Shown: positions 42,967-52,116, numbered from the stretch's first letter. The stretch: 64,000 nucleotides of DNA from RUG14300 sp964561145 (GCA_964561145.1 CAZLNZ010000008.1:20650-84649), one strand, 5' to 3'. The notes: a model not told the origin generated them from the sequence alone. Numbers and translations: made by a program.

Positions 42967-44103
42967 ATGTTACGTAGTAAAGAAGCATACATTTTGGAAA
43001 TAGGTTCACATAAGCTCCGTCTTCTTGTGGCTAAAAGAATGTACACCGATTCTTATTCGGTGGAGGTTTCTCATCAGGTTCCTTATGACGGTTTCGTCAA
43101 TTCTCGTTGGAGCTCTGATGCCAATGTAGCAGATGCTATAAAACAACTTTTGACAAAGTGTAAGGAATCACTGGGAAAGGTTAAAAAGCTATATGTCGGG
43201 GTTCCTGCGGAATTTTGTACCTCTCAGGCAGTCATGGGCACCATCAACTCCATAAAACAAAGAAAGGTCGAGGAGTCGGATGTCCAAGCTTTATACGCCA
43301 TGGCGAACCCCTTCGATTCCTCAAAGTATACTGTAATTGACAAATCTCCTATATACTATAGACCGGATAGCGGTGGTTGTCTTGCAGAGATTGTCGGAGT
43401 CGCTACCAAGAGATTGGAAGGATATCTTTCTTTTATTGCGGTTGAGAACACGTTTATAACTCAAATCAACTCGATTTTAAGGAATCTTGGCATTCAGGAA
43501 ATTAACTATTTGTCTTCAACTCGTTGTGAAATGCTCGGATTGTTTGATACAACTCAACGTGATAATGGTGTTATGTTGGTTGATTGCGGATACCGTAGTA
43601 CAACGGTTTCCGTTATGGTCGGTGATGGTATTCGCTATATGCGTAGCTTCTCCAGGGGCAAGGGGCATTTGATTGCCTGGCTAGCCAAAGGGCTAAATAC
43701 AGACTTTAACATAGCTGCAAGACTTTTTGAAAAGGTTGACTTGAGCTATGTTCCATCTGAAGATACTGCTTACTCGGTTGAATCGGAAAACGGTATTGTC
43801 AGATTTCCATGTCAAAAAATCATATCCATGGTTGATGATTGTGTAGGCGTCATCGGTACATTGATTACAAAATCGATTCAAATGTGCGAGGATAGTAAAA
43901 TCTCGAAGCTTACACTTAATTTGACCGGTGACGGATTATCTTCACTCAGGGGAATTGAGGGCTGTTTGGAGAAGAAGACGGGAAGAAGCGTTCGTCAGGT
44001 GTTCCCATATCAAATCCCTAACTATAAAAATCCCGAGTATTCGAGAGTGGTAGGCTTAGCGGTTTACGCACTTTCATTAAATAAGAGAAACACTTTGTTT
44101 TAG
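42967..44103 (+). CDS. ftsA: Cell-division protein FtsA
   Basis: 378 residues, shorter than the usual 410-440. Actin-like ATPase: phosphate-1 loop LEIGSHKLRLLV (about 5-16), SHS2-like 1C domain with YRPDSGG near 135, phosphate-2 VDCGYRSTTVSV and the adenosine motif LTGDGLSSL. It lacks a clear C-terminal amphipathic membrane helix (the end is LNKRNTLF), and its motifs are divergent (usual VDIGGGTTD), so membrane attachment may rely on SepF. Identity rests on fold motifs plus its place directly before ftsZ, 18 bases away. GAGGTT precedes the ATG. Confidence 0.87.
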   Translation: MLRSKEAYILEIGSHKLRLLVAKRMYTDSYSVEVSHQVPYDGFVNSRWSSDANVADAIKQLLTKCKESLGKVKKLYVGVPAEFCTSQAVMGTINSIKQRKVEESDVQALYAMANPFDSSKYTVIDKSPIYYRPDSGGCLAEIVGVATKRLEGYLSFIAVENTFITQINSILRNLGIQEINYLSSTRCEMLGLFDTTQRDNGVMLVDCGYRSTTVSVMVGDGIRYMRSFSRGKGHLIAWLAKGLNTDFNIAARLFEKVDLSYVPSEDTAYSVESENGIVRFPCQKIISMVDDCVGVIGTLITKSIQMCEDSKISKLTLNLTGDGLSSLRGIEGCLEKKTGRSVRQVFPYQIPNYKNPEYSRVVGLAVYALSLNKRNTLF

Positions 44104-44121
44104 TTTGTAAGGAGGTTACTT

Positions 44122-45264
44122 ATGTACGATATTGAAAGCTTTGAGGCTTATACCAGTTTTCAAAACAGTGATAATAAGGTTTGTAATATATTGATGATTG
44201 GTGTTGGCGGTGCAGGCTGTAATGCTGTTATTCGTCTAATGTATTCCGATATAACTTGTGCTAACTTTGTTGCAGTAAATACCGATGCTCAAGCATTGTT
44301 GGATATAAAGAGGATCGCTGTTGAAAGAAAACCCTCTGTAAGAGTTAGGCTTTTACAAATCGGTAAAAGGGTTACCGGTGGTCAAGGTGCAGGTGCCGAT
44401 CCGTTGATGGGACAAAAAGCTGCGGAGGAGAGTGAAGAAGAGATATCAAATATGCTCGAAGGCGTTCAACTGTGTTTTATAGTTGCAGGTATGGGCGGCG
44501 GAACGGGTACGGGTGCTGCTCCTGTTATTGCGAGAATTGCCGAAAGTAAGAATATTTTGACCGTAGGTGTCGTTACTAAGCCTTTCGTATTCGAAGGTAT
44601 TCCTAGAATGAAAAATGCCGAAAACGGAATTAATGAGCTTAATAAGTACATAGACAGTATCATAGTTATTCCTAATGATAAACTCGATAGGACAAGTGTT
44701 AACAAAGCTTTTGCTCAAGCCGATGATGTTTTGAAAAATGCAATAAAAGGTATCGGTGATTTAATTGCGACTCCGTGTTTGATAAATCTCGATTATGCCG
44801 ACGTTTGCCGAATAATGAAAAAGAAAGGTTTTGCTCATATTGGTATTGGTTCCGGTGAAGGACCTGCTAGGGCTCTCGATGCTGTTAGAGCGGCAGTTAA
44901 GAATGCATTGACCGGTACAACTATCGAAAACGCAACTAGTATGATTATATCATATCAGGCAGGTGAAGATTTCGTTACGGAAGAGATCGACGGGGCAACA
45001 GTCTTGGTTAAAGATGTTTTAAAGAAAGATGCTGAAATCATTTTCGGATTGGAAAGAACTCCGGGACTTGGCGAAAAGATGAACGTTATCGTAATTGCAA
45101 CAGGTTTCAAGATTAGTTCAACCCCAAATGCTCCTCAAAAAGAGGAACTTGAGGAGATTGAAGCACCTGTTGAATCCGCTCAACCGCAACCTAGTGATCC
45201 GTTTAGCATTTCAGATGATATTGTCCCGACTTTTATCTCCGAGATGAGGGATAAGAAGTATTAA
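44122..45264 (+). CDS. ftsZ: Cell-division tubulin FtsZ
   Basis: 380 residues. Nucleotide loop GVGGAGCNAV (about 27-36), tubulin signature GGGTGTG at 125-131, T7 catalytic loop region NLDYADVCRIM, and a C-terminal conserved peptide (VPTFISEM). Two oddities: residues about 62-75 contain roughly ten extra residues (RIAVERKPSV region) between the VNTDAQAL strand and QIGKRVT, and the usual GLGAGAxP is GGQGAGADP. It polymerises at midcell and recruits the divisome. A good AAGGAGG site precedes the ATG; a strong terminator follows. Confidence 0.97.
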   Translation: MYDIESFEAYTSFQNSDNKVCNILMIGVGGAGCNAVIRLMYSDITCANFVAVNTDAQALLDIKRIAVERKPSVRVRLLQIGKRVTGGQGAGADPLMGQKAAEESEEEISNMLEGVQLCFIVAGMGGGTGTGAAPVIARIAESKNILTVGVVTKPFVFEGIPRMKNAENGINELNKYIDSIIVIPNDKLDRTSVNKAFAQADDVLKNAIKGIGDLIATPCLINLDYADVCRIMKKKGFAHIGIGSGEGPARALDAVRAAVKNALTGTTIENATSMIISYQAGEDFVTEEIDGATVLVKDVLKKDAEIIFGLERTPGLGEKMNVIVIATGFKISSTPNAPQKEELEEIEAPVESAQPQPSDPFSISDDIVPTFISEMRDKKY

Positions 45265-45277
45265 TTTGGTAAGTAAT

Positions 45278-45312
45278 AAAAGCACATTGTACATAAGACA
45301 ATGTGCTTTTTT
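45278..45312 (+). terminator. Intrinsic terminator after ftsZ
   Basis: Perfect 13-bp stem AAAAGCACATTGT / ACAATGTGCTTTT with a 7-nt loop and following T. It closes the ftsA-ftsZ unit and the dcw cluster. Confidence 0.92.
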
Positions 45313-45452
45313 GCAGAATATGTATGATAGGTTTTAGTCATTTGCTTAAAAATGTCTCTTTTATGTGGACAATACCATATATGCTATACTGGGTACGTGG
45401 TTAAGTTGACGACTTTGCTTATATGGGGAAAGAGTTGAACAAAGGGAAGTGC

Positions 45453-46418
45453 TTAACGCTCATAAAGGGCGGTAAATACGATTGCTTGGTTATAGTCTCC
45501 GAATTTTTCACCGAAAATGTTAAAGCCTCCGCAGTTTATCGCATCTTTTTTTACTTCTATTCTGAAGGTTGTCTTGCTTCCTTCGTTCAAGTTAAGATCG
45601 GCAAGTTTAACATTTTTATTGACAAGCATTTGATTTAGATAAACGCCATTTGATTGTACGCTCACTGTCGTTAATAATCCATATTTTGTACTTTCTGAAA
45701 ACCACCAGGGTGGTGTAAAAATACCGTATCTGTCACCGAAATCTCCGGGGCATGTCCAGGTGCATAACTCCTTATCATTTATGAAAAATGTAATATCTGA
45801 CGGATAATCGTTGTTATATCCGTTTGTTTCAGCACATAATTCCATAGAGAAGGAGATACTTTTTAGGTCTTCGCTGTCGGAATATTTGTTTGGAATTGCA
45901 TAAGTTATATACCCGGAGTGCTTATTCCATATTATTTGAGCATTTCTTCTGTCCGGTGTAAACATTGTGCGTGGTGAGTTTTCGTTCAATTGCTGTGATT
46001 CCGTAGCGAAGCCGCAGGATGGTCCGAATTCTGCATCGATAAAGTCACCGATTTTGATATCATATATTAAAGGAGTCCTATAGTTTTGATTTACCACTTG
46101 ATTACGCATAATCAATACCATTTTGGGGGTGGTGTATGTATACCAAGTAATGGTTCTTTTCCCTTTTTTGCTATTTTCGACTATTAGAAGTTCTGCATCC
46201 TCAAGAATTTTCAAGTGAACGAGGGTAGAAGACACCTGAAGATTTAATTTTTTGGCTATGTCAGACGCAAGCATCGGCTTTATGTTCAACAATCTTAATA
46301 TCTCTATTCTTATGGGTGAAGCCAAAGCCCTTCCTAAAAGAGCTATATTGTTTGTGTCATCAGGGTTAGTTATGCGTAACTCTTTGTCTTTTGTAATACC
46401 GTATTTATCTTCTGTCAT
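45453..46418 (-). CDS. ArsR-like HTH regulator with a large C-terminal beta-domain
   Basis: 321 residues from the ATG at 46418 with GAGGT upstream; 15 further upstream codons are open but lack a start signal and run into the operator. N-terminal winged helix at about 28-95: RALASPIRIEILRLL, then MLASDIAKKLNLQ and the recognition segment SSTLVHLKILEDAELL, then a wing KKGKRTITWYTY, typical of ArsR/SmtB-like regulators. The remaining 220 residues are beta-rich and aromatic, with FFINDKELCTWTCPGDFGDR, resembling a carbohydrate-binding or jelly-roll module rather than a metal site. Such HTH plus sugar-binding-like domains suggest sensing of a carbohydrate or other ligand. It is divergent from the surface lipoprotein gene at 46568. 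Confidence 0.8.
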   Translation of the reverse strand: MTEDKYGITKDKELRITNPDDTNNIALLGRALASPIRIEILRLLNIKPMLASDIAKKLNLQVSSTLVHLKILEDAELLIVENSKKGKRTITWYTYTTPKMVLIMRNQVVNQNYRTPLIYDIKIGDFIDAEFGPSCGFATESQQLNENSPRTMFTPDRRNAQIIWNKHSGYITYAIPNKYSDSEDLKSISFSMELCAETNGYNNDYPSDITFFINDKELCTWTCPGDFGDRYGIFTPPWWFSESTKYGLLTTVSVQSNGVYLNQMLVNKNVKLADLNLNEGSKTTFRIEVKKDAINCGGFNIFGEKFGDYNQAIVFTALYER

Positions 46419-46439
46419 ATAAGTACCTCGATTCTGGTT

Positions 46440-46460
46440 TGTTACACTCCAAGTGTAACA
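46440..46460. promoter_or_regulatory. Palindromic operator between the ArsR-like regulator and the surface lipoprotein
   Basis: Nine-base arms TGTTACACT and AGTGTAACA separated by three bases. It lies 22 bases before the regulator start on the minus strand and about 107 bases before the divergent gene. Position and symmetry fit a dimeric winged-helix operator. Confidence 0.65.
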
Positions 46461-46567
46461 CAAATGCTCAATTCTTGCAATAGTTGAGGGATTGATTGTA
46501 TTAAAATTTTTTATTATACTTAAGATAGTTTGTAAAACTAAATCTATTAATAAGGAGATTTTGTAAA

Positions 46568-48859
46568 ATGAAAAACAAGTTATTTGTGATTGTTTTAGTG
46601 CTGCTATGCTTATGCATGGTTGTATCCATTACAGCATGCAAAGAGACTCAAACATATAGTATTACGTTTGATCTTAACGGTGGCACAGGCGTATCACCAT
46701 CTATAGATGCCATTGAAGGAGGTAAAACGGTTACAATTCCCGAAAGTAGCATTACTAAAGATGGCTACGAGTTTTTAGGATGGTCATATGGTGAAAAGCT
46801 TTTAAAAGCGGGGGATACCTTTGTTATGCCTGAAGATAATGTAACTTTGATTGCTTCCTGGAATAAACAGGCTGATATACCTCAACCTACCGTATATAAG
46901 GTTTCCTTTGATCTTAACGGCGGTAACGGAGAATTATCACCCATAGAAAATGTAAAAGAGGGCGATACTGTTACAATTCCGGAGGCAAGCGTTTTAAGAG
47001 ATGAATTTGATTTCGTAGGTTGGACCTATGGTGATAAGCTGCTAAAAGCCGGTGATACGTTTACCATGCCTAAGGGTGATGTAGCATTAGTTGCATCATG
47101 GGAGAAAATGGTTGCTGTATACAAGGTTTTCTTCGATATTAACGGTGGAAATGGTAATGCACCTGTTATTGCAGATCAACAAGAGGGTGCTAGCTTTACT
47201 ATTCCCGATTCTTCACTCGATAGAGAATATCATACCTTCGGTGGCTGGCGTTATGGGCAAGATGCCTACAAGGCAGGAGATTCCTTTACGATGCCTGCTA
47301 AGGATGTTGAGTTTAAGGCTATTTGGAATCAGCTTGATCCAAGTTTTTCTCTGGAATCTTTTATATATGACAGACTCGGTGCAGGACCATTGGAGCTTCC
47401 CATCAATCTGCAAGGGGCAAATCTCTATATTGTTGAAATAAACGATGAGGCAATTCCCAACATATATGTAAGCTTCGATGAGGAAAAGAAGTGTGTTGTT
47501 TTAGCTGAGGATTATATTCTTTCACTCAATCTAGGTTCGTATGCGATAAAAGCAATTACTGATGGCGACGGCGAAGCTGCGACCTGTCAATTAACCATAG
47601 AGAATTCAGTGATAACCTCCTTTGATAAGGAAACATTCAAGAGTATTGACATTGGCAAGGAGAATGGTGTAACCTTCACTGTTAATTATAACGGTACAAG
47701 CATAGTTTCTCTAAAATCCGGTGATGATATAGTTGATTCTGATTATTATGAGATTGGTGAGAATTCGTTGACAATTAAGGCAGATTATCTGAAGAGGCTT
47801 ATTGGTACGGTAGACTTTACCTTATCTTTATCTAATCATGACAATTACAACTTCAGTGTTGTAAACAATGTTATATTCTATACCGATTATGACGTTACTA
47901 CCATTCACGACACATATTTGTCAACAATCGGTCACAATTCTCTATACCAATATGTATCCGAAGAGAGTATTGCTATTCTTGACGGACCTGAGGGAATGAA
48001 CGGAAAGGTGTTAAGGTTTATTCCTAGTATGGAAAGTAATAGTTTGGACGTACACGGCGTATATACATTGAAAAACGACCGTTCACCTTATGATTGTTGG
48101 TATAATGTACATTATAGTACAGATAGATATTATATAATCTCCTTCGATTATATGACGGAGAACTCCGTCGCAGATGGTGATTTTTCCTTTATAGTTGGCG
48201 GCGGAAATAGATATACCCTTCTTTCCGGTGAGAATAATGACGGTATCGTCCATCACTTCGAGGTTGTGGTTGACGGGTCCACTATAATTAACGGAACAAT
48301 GATTCAAGCAAAGATTCTTGGCACAACCTTCTATTTCGACAACTTTACAGTCGTAGAGGTTGAGGATGTTCCCTCGATTAGCATCATTTCCGATTGCAAG
48401 GTAGGCTATGATTATACTATAGGTTTCGATTCAAAGGGTTATGCTTACAATGCATTGCTAGATGGTCAACTGATAGATGTAAATGTTGATGTTGAAGCTA
48501 AAACAATGACAATACCCGTTTCTTCTCTCGAAGATCTGTCTGCAGGGAAGCATACTATTGCAATTAAAACCCCGTTGATTACAATAAATGCCTACTTCGA
48601 TGTAGTTGATGATAGAGAATCAACTCTTGCATCTTCCTCTGTAGAATATTCATATGAAGAACATCAATCTGTCAAAATATACGGTTCATTTGATAAAACC
48701 ATAGAGATATTATCACTTAAGCAAGTCGATAAATTCTCGGACGATGGGTACAGCGGTGGTTGGAGCTTTGCTCACAATAATACCGAGAAGGATTATAAAG
48801 AATTCGCTTTTATTACTGCAGGCTTAAATATTATACTGTTCGTGATATTGATGGTGTAA
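46568..48859 (+). CDS. Surface lipoprotein with three InlB-type repeats, probably frameshifted at its end
   Basis: 763 residues as read. Lipobox SITAC (Cys24), then three Listeria-Bacteroides (InlB B-repeat, PF09479) modules at about 31-97, 107-176 and 183-257, each with FDLNGG or FDINGG and a GxTF/SFTMP end. Beta-rich domains follow, including a jelly-roll-like one at about 440-600. The frame ends with an implausible hydrophobic tail (GLNIILFVILMV), while a second frame open from about 48799 to the TAG at 48961-48963 encodes a natural ending (KYYTVRDIDG ... ITIYIEPVK). The intact gene would thus end at 48963. Likely regulated by the divergent ArsR-like protein. SD AAGGAG. Cell-surface binding role inferred. 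Confidence 0.8.
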   Translation: MKNKLFVIVLVLLCLCMVVSITACKETQTYSITFDLNGGTGVSPSIDAIEGGKTVTIPESSITKDGYEFLGWSYGEKLLKAGDTFVMPEDNVTLIASWNKQADIPQPTVYKVSFDLNGGNGELSPIENVKEGDTVTIPEASVLRDEFDFVGWTYGDKLLKAGDTFTMPKGDVALVASWEKMVAVYKVFFDINGGNGNAPVIADQQEGASFTIPDSSLDREYHTFGGWRYGQDAYKAGDSFTMPAKDVEFKAIWNQLDPSFSLESFIYDRLGAGPLELPINLQGANLYIVEINDEAIPNIYVSFDEEKKCVVLAEDYILSLNLGSYAIKAITDGDGEAATCQLTIENSVITSFDKETFKSIDIGKENGVTFTVNYNGTSIVSLKSGDDIVDSDYYEIGENSLTIKADYLKRLIGTVDFTLSLSNHDNYNFSVVNNVIFYTDYDVTTIHDTYLSTIGHNSLYQYVSEESIAILDGPEGMNGKVLRFIPSMESNSLDVHGVYTLKNDRSPYDCWYNVHYSTDRYYIISFDYMTENSVADGDFSFIVGGGNRYTLLSGENNDGIVHHFEVVVDGSTIINGTMIQAKILGTTFYFDNFTVVEVEDVPSISIISDCKVGYDYTIGFDSKGYAYNALLDGQLIDVNVDVEAKTMTIPVSSLEDLSAGKHTIAIKTPLITINAYFDVVDDRESTLASSSVEYSYEEHQSVKIYGSFDKTIEILSLKQVDKFSDDGYSGGWSFAHNNTEKDYKEFAFITAGLNIILFVILMV

Positions 48860-49008
48860 ATAGTATTGCAAGAGTTAAAGGTAGTGCCTTGATGAAGGGA
48901 TTTAACCTTTATGCAGAAAATGCACGTACAGCCATTACGATTTATATTGAGCCCGTTAAATAGGCTTGACGTTATTTTTAACTACGTATAAGAGTTAATA
49001 TGAATATA

Positions 49009-49047
49009 AAGAATCCTCTTTGGAATCTACCGAGGGGATTCTTTTTT
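49009..49047 (+). terminator. Intrinsic terminator after the surface lipoprotein
   Basis: Stem AAGAATCC / GGATTCTT (extended by CTC/GAG with mismatches), followed by six T in all. It lies after the stop of the alternative frame at 48963, supporting that frame as the true gene end. Confidence 0.8.
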
Positions 49048-49143
49048 ATGGATCGAGATTAATATTGAATGCGGTATTACTTGTTCTCTCGAGCGGATCT
49101 GTTTGGTGCCGTGGATTATTTGAGAAATCCTATTAAAAAGGGG

Positions 49144-49218
49144 GGGATGAAGTACTGCTTCAATGCATTAATCTTGCGTAGTTCGACTGCCGGTTTTGCT
49201 TTTCGTTCTGTATGATAT
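49144..49218 (+). repeat. Degenerate three-hairpin repeat before spoIIGA
   Basis: Shares TAGTTCGACTGCCGG, TTTTGCTTTTCG and CTGTATGATAT with the B-type units of the repeat family, with many changes. The remaining bases between 49048 and 49386 are AT-rich and hold only the spoIIGA promoter region. Confidence 0.55.
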
Positions 49219-49386
49219 TTATATGCCGTGCCAAGCAAATTTGTATTATTTCCTAACTTTTTTTGTACTACATTCCCTTTGCACTGTATAACATTTATAT
49301 CGTATTGTATAAATAAATTGCATTTTTATTTTTTTATCCTCATTCTTTTCCAAAATAATATGGTTTTATTATAGTATACTTAAGCA

Positions 49387-50133
49387 ATGGTAATATACGT
49401 TGAGTACGTGATCATAGATAACTTTGCTCTTGATTTTTTTATAGCATTGATTGTTTGCAAATACTATTCAATCAAGGGATATAAAGGGGTTATTTCTGCA
49501 TTATTGGGTACTATACTTGCATTAGTATATCCCATTATACCTAAGACTTTTACTATTATATTTAAAATAGGAACATTGTTGTCGACTGTTTATCCGTTAA
49601 CTATTAAAGCATCTATAAGACATCGCTTTAGTATCTTATTTGTATATACAATCGTCTCATCACTCTTCAGCGGAATCATATCTCTTTTGGTAGGTTCGAC
49701 CGAGTCTTATTATAGCAATGGAGGGAAGGTTTTTATTATTTGTACGATAGCCATTCTTATCTTTGTTTTCGGACGGAAACTGCTTGTGAAATTGATGTTA
49801 AAAAAGAAATCGGATTATGTTAATGTCGAAATAAATCATCGAGTGTATAAAGGATTCTTCGATAACGGTAACAAGGTAACCGCTTCAGATGGATGTGGTG
49901 TCATTTTTTTAGATAAAAAGGTTGCTAAGTTGTTTTACGATATAAAGCCGAGTGACTATGTATTAACTCAAACAGTAAATGGAGGCGAAATAAAAGAAGT
50001 AATAATTATACCGTCAATAAAGATATATTTTGAAGGCAAACAGCATACCTATAATAATGTAAATGCCATTAAAACAGACAAATATTTTCACGGCTTTGAT
50101 ATATTACTCTCACATAATCTGAAGGAGAATTGA
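49387..50133 (+). CDS. spoIIGA: Sporulation sigma-E processing protease SpoIIGA
   Basis: 248 residues. Five membrane helices in the N-terminal half (about 1-140: YVEYVIIDNFALDFFIALIVC and onward), then a soluble aspartic-protease domain with the likely catalytic Asp in GFFDNGNKVTASDG (about 160-173; the family usually has DTGN) and the PSIKIYFEGK region. It is the membrane protease that activates pro-sigma-E in the mother cell in response to SpoIIR. Its position directly before sigE, two bases apart, confirms it. A TATACT lies six bases before the ATG and no Shine-Dalgarno is present, so the mRNA may be leaderless. Confidence 0.92.
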   Translation: MVIYVEYVIIDNFALDFFIALIVCKYYSIKGYKGVISALLGTILALVYPIIPKTFTIIFKIGTLLSTVYPLTIKASIRHRFSILFVYTIVSSLFSGIISLLVGSTESYYSNGGKVFIICTIAILIFVFGRKLLVKLMLKKKSDYVNVEINHRVYKGFFDNGNKVTASDGCGVIFLDKKVAKLFYDIKPSDYVLTQTVNGGEIKEVIIIPSIKIYFEGKQHTYNNVNAIKTDKYFHGFDILLSHNLKEN

Positions 50134-50135
50134 TA

Positions 50136-50834
50136 ATGATATTTAAGAGATTTATAGGGCTACTTAAAAAACTATTTAAACAAAAAAGAGTTGACTACGT
50201 TTATGGTGCACCTTTGCCTAAACCCTTAACTAGGGAAGAGGAAAATGAACTTGTAATAAGATTCAAGGAAGGCGATGATGAAGCTCGAAGGGAATTGATC
50301 GAGAGAAACTTAAGATTGGTGGTCTATATTGCCAAAAAGTTCGAGGGCAGTGTCCCCGACAGCTCAGAACTTATTTCCATCGGTGCCATGGGATTAATCA
50401 AGGCGGTTAACTCTTTTAATCCGGATAAAAACATAAAGCTTGCAACCTTTGCAAGCAGATGTATAGAAAATGAAATCCTAATGTACTTGAGAAAGGTTTC
50501 AAAAAGACGTTTAGAGGTTTCTCTCGATGAACCGATAAATACCGATTGGGAAGGAAATGAACTATTATTAGGTGATGTCATTGGGACCGAACCGGACCAA
50601 ATTAATCAGGATCTTGAAAGACAGAATGAGATAGAATATCTATATCAAAGTCTGTCAAGGTTAAACGAGAGAGAAAAACTCATATTAAGGCTACGTTACG
50701 GATTGGGAAACGTTGAAGAGAAAACACAGAAGGAAATAGCGGATATGCTCGGTATTTCTCAAAGCTATATAAGTAGATTGGAAAAGAAGGTTCTTGTTAA
50801 GCTTAGAAAGGACTTGGGAAAGTATATTAATTAA
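50136..50834 (+). CDS. sigE: Sporulation sigma factor sigma-E
   Basis: 232 residues from the ATG at 50136 with GAAGGAG eight bases upstream. A basic pro-sequence of about 25 residues (MIFKRFIGLLKKLFKQKRVDYVYG) is followed by region 2 (LISIGAMGLIKAVNSF, KLATFASRCIENEILMYLR), and region 4 with the HTH TQKEIADMLGISQSYISRLEKK. It directs early mother-cell transcription after cleavage by SpoIIGA. Pairing with spoIIGA makes sigma-E certain as opposed to sigma-K. Confidence 0.95.
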   Translation: MIFKRFIGLLKKLFKQKRVDYVYGAPLPKPLTREEENELVIRFKEGDDEARRELIERNLRLVVYIAKKFEGSVPDSSELISIGAMGLIKAVNSFNPDKNIKLATFASRCIENEILMYLRKVSKRRLEVSLDEPINTDWEGNELLLGDVIGTEPDQINQDLERQNEIEYLYQSLSRLNEREKLILRLRYGLGNVEEKTQKEIADMLGISQSYISRLEKKVLVKLRKDLGKYIN

Positions 50835-50910
50835 AGGAAGAATAAAAAACTAATCTTTCGGGGTAGGATATTTACATGTTTACCTCGTTCGTAGATCCTC
50901 AAGTTATGAA

Positions 50911-50945
50911 AAAGAAGTTGCCGAAGGTCAGCAACTTCTTTTTAA
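50911..50945. terminator. Bidirectional terminator between sigE and sigG
   Basis: Perfect 11-bp stem AAAGAAGTTGC / GCAACTTCTTT with a 9-nt loop and T-runs on both strands. It separates the convergent sigE and sigG genes. Confidence 0.85.
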
Positions 50946-50958
50946 ACAATAGCAAGTT

Positions 50959-51732
50959 TTACGACAATGCCAATCTTAATTTGGATAAGGCTGTGTTTTC
51001 AAGTCTGGAAACTTGTGCTTGCGATATATTGCAATAAGAGGAAACTTCGCTTTGAGTCTTTCCTTTGTAGTATCTGAGTTCGATAACCTGTTTTTCTTTT
51101 TCTGATAATCCGTTTATTGCTCTTTTTATATCGAGCTTATCAATCCATTTTTCTTCTCCGTCCTTGTGATCGGCAATTTGATCCATTATTAGAACACTGT
51201 CCTCTCCGTCATTGTATGCAGGATCATATAAAGATATTGTATCCGATAGTGCATCTAAAGCATCTTGTAAATTTCTTTCCGGGATATTCATTTTTTTTGA
51301 AATATTCTCCAACGTAGGTTCAATATCACCGTTTTCTGCAGCCAACTCTCTTGCTTGCATTATCTTATAGGCAATATCTCTAACGTTGCGTCCGACTTTT
51401 AACGGGGTACATTCTCGTAGAAATCTTCGTATTTCTCCTATAATCATAGGTACAGCATAGGTCGAAAACATTACACCGTATTTTAAATCAAAATTATTCA
51501 GTGCCTTTGTTAACCCCAGACATCCGACTTGGAAAACATCATCGCTAAGTCTTTCGTCAAAGTTGAATCTGTGAACTATTGACAATACCAACCTTAGATT
51601 TGCATATAAAAAACGTTGGCGTGCCTCTTTGTCTCCTTGTGATATTTTAATCAAAAGATCATGCGATTCTTCTTTGCTTAGTTTAGGTATCTTTGACGTA
51701 TCCACCCCCGGTATTACTACTTTTCTATTCAT
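50959..51732 (-). CDS. sigG: Forespore sigma factor sigma-G
   Basis: 257 residues, normal length. N-terminal VDTSKIPKLS is typical of sigma-G and holds the CsfB/anti-sigma contact region. Region 2 is FQVGCLGLTKALNNFDLKYGVMFSTYAVPMIIGEIRRFLR, followed by sigma-G/F-specific LKVGRNVRDIAYKI, and region 4 SEVSSYCNISQAQVSRLE. It drives late forespore genes. Unlike in Bacillus and most Clostridia, where sigG follows sigE on the same strand, here it faces sigE. A GGAGGAA Shine-Dalgarno precedes the ATG, and a perfect Spo0A box lies 28-36 bases upstream. Confidence 0.95.
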   Translation of the reverse strand: MNRKVVIPGVDTSKIPKLSKEESHDLLIKISQGDKEARQRFLYANLRLVLSIVHRFNFDERLSDDVFQVGCLGLTKALNNFDLKYGVMFSTYAVPMIIGEIRRFLRECTPLKVGRNVRDIAYKIMQARELAAENGDIEPTLENISKKMNIPERNLQDALDALSDTISLYDPAYNDGEDSVLIMDQIADHKDGEEKWIDKLDIKRAINGLSEKEKQVIELRYYKGKTQSEVSSYCNISQAQVSRLENTALSKLRLALS

Positions 51733-51759
51733 TAATTCCTCCTATGTACTTTTTTATTA

Positions 51760-51768
51760 TTTGTCGAA
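51760..51768 (+). promoter_or_regulatory. Spo0A box between sigG and ylmC
   Basis: TTTGTCGAA, the full Spo0A-binding consensus on the plus strand, 28 bases upstream of the sigG start and 60 upstream of the ylmC start. Orientation does not decide which gene it serves. Confidence 0.5.
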
Positions 51769-51827
51769 AGAATACGTTTTATACTTTTTTTCATAATAAT
51801 CTCATGGCGAAATACATATAATTCTAT

Positions 51828-52079
51828 ATGGATATTACTTTTTGCGAATTAAGAAATAAGGAAGTTGTTAACCTTAATGACGGAAGGAAGTTGGGTCGAA
51901 TCATTGACTTAAGCTTGACTACGTCCGGGCAAGTTTTGGGGTTAATACTGCCAAGTGATAAAGGTATGTTTAAAAATGTGGTCAATCAAAATAGTATTTT
52001 TATTCCTTGGCGTGCAATAGTTAGACTTGGCGATGATATAATACTTGTTAATCTTCCTCCAACATTAGGCTGTACGTAA
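51828..52079 (+). CDS. PRC-barrel protein YlmC/YmxH
   Basis: 83 residues matching the YlmC/YmxH sporulation-associated family: MDITFCELRNKEVVNLNDGRKLG is cut here to its key parts, CELRNKEVVN, GRIIDL and the FIPWRAIVRLGDDIILV end. These small PRC-barrel proteins are conserved in spore-formers, often next to sigma-E/G genes; their molecular function is unknown. A TATAAT at 51817-51822 is only five bases from the ATG and there is no Shine-Dalgarno, so a leaderless mRNA is likely. Confidence 0.85.
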   Translation: MDITFCELRNKEVVNLNDGRKLGRIIDLSLTTSGQVLGLILPSDKGMFKNVVNQNSIFIPWRAIVRLGDDIILVNLPPTLGCT

Positions 52080-52116
52080 TGGATACTATATTTTGTATTT
52101 TTTGATAGAAAATTGC

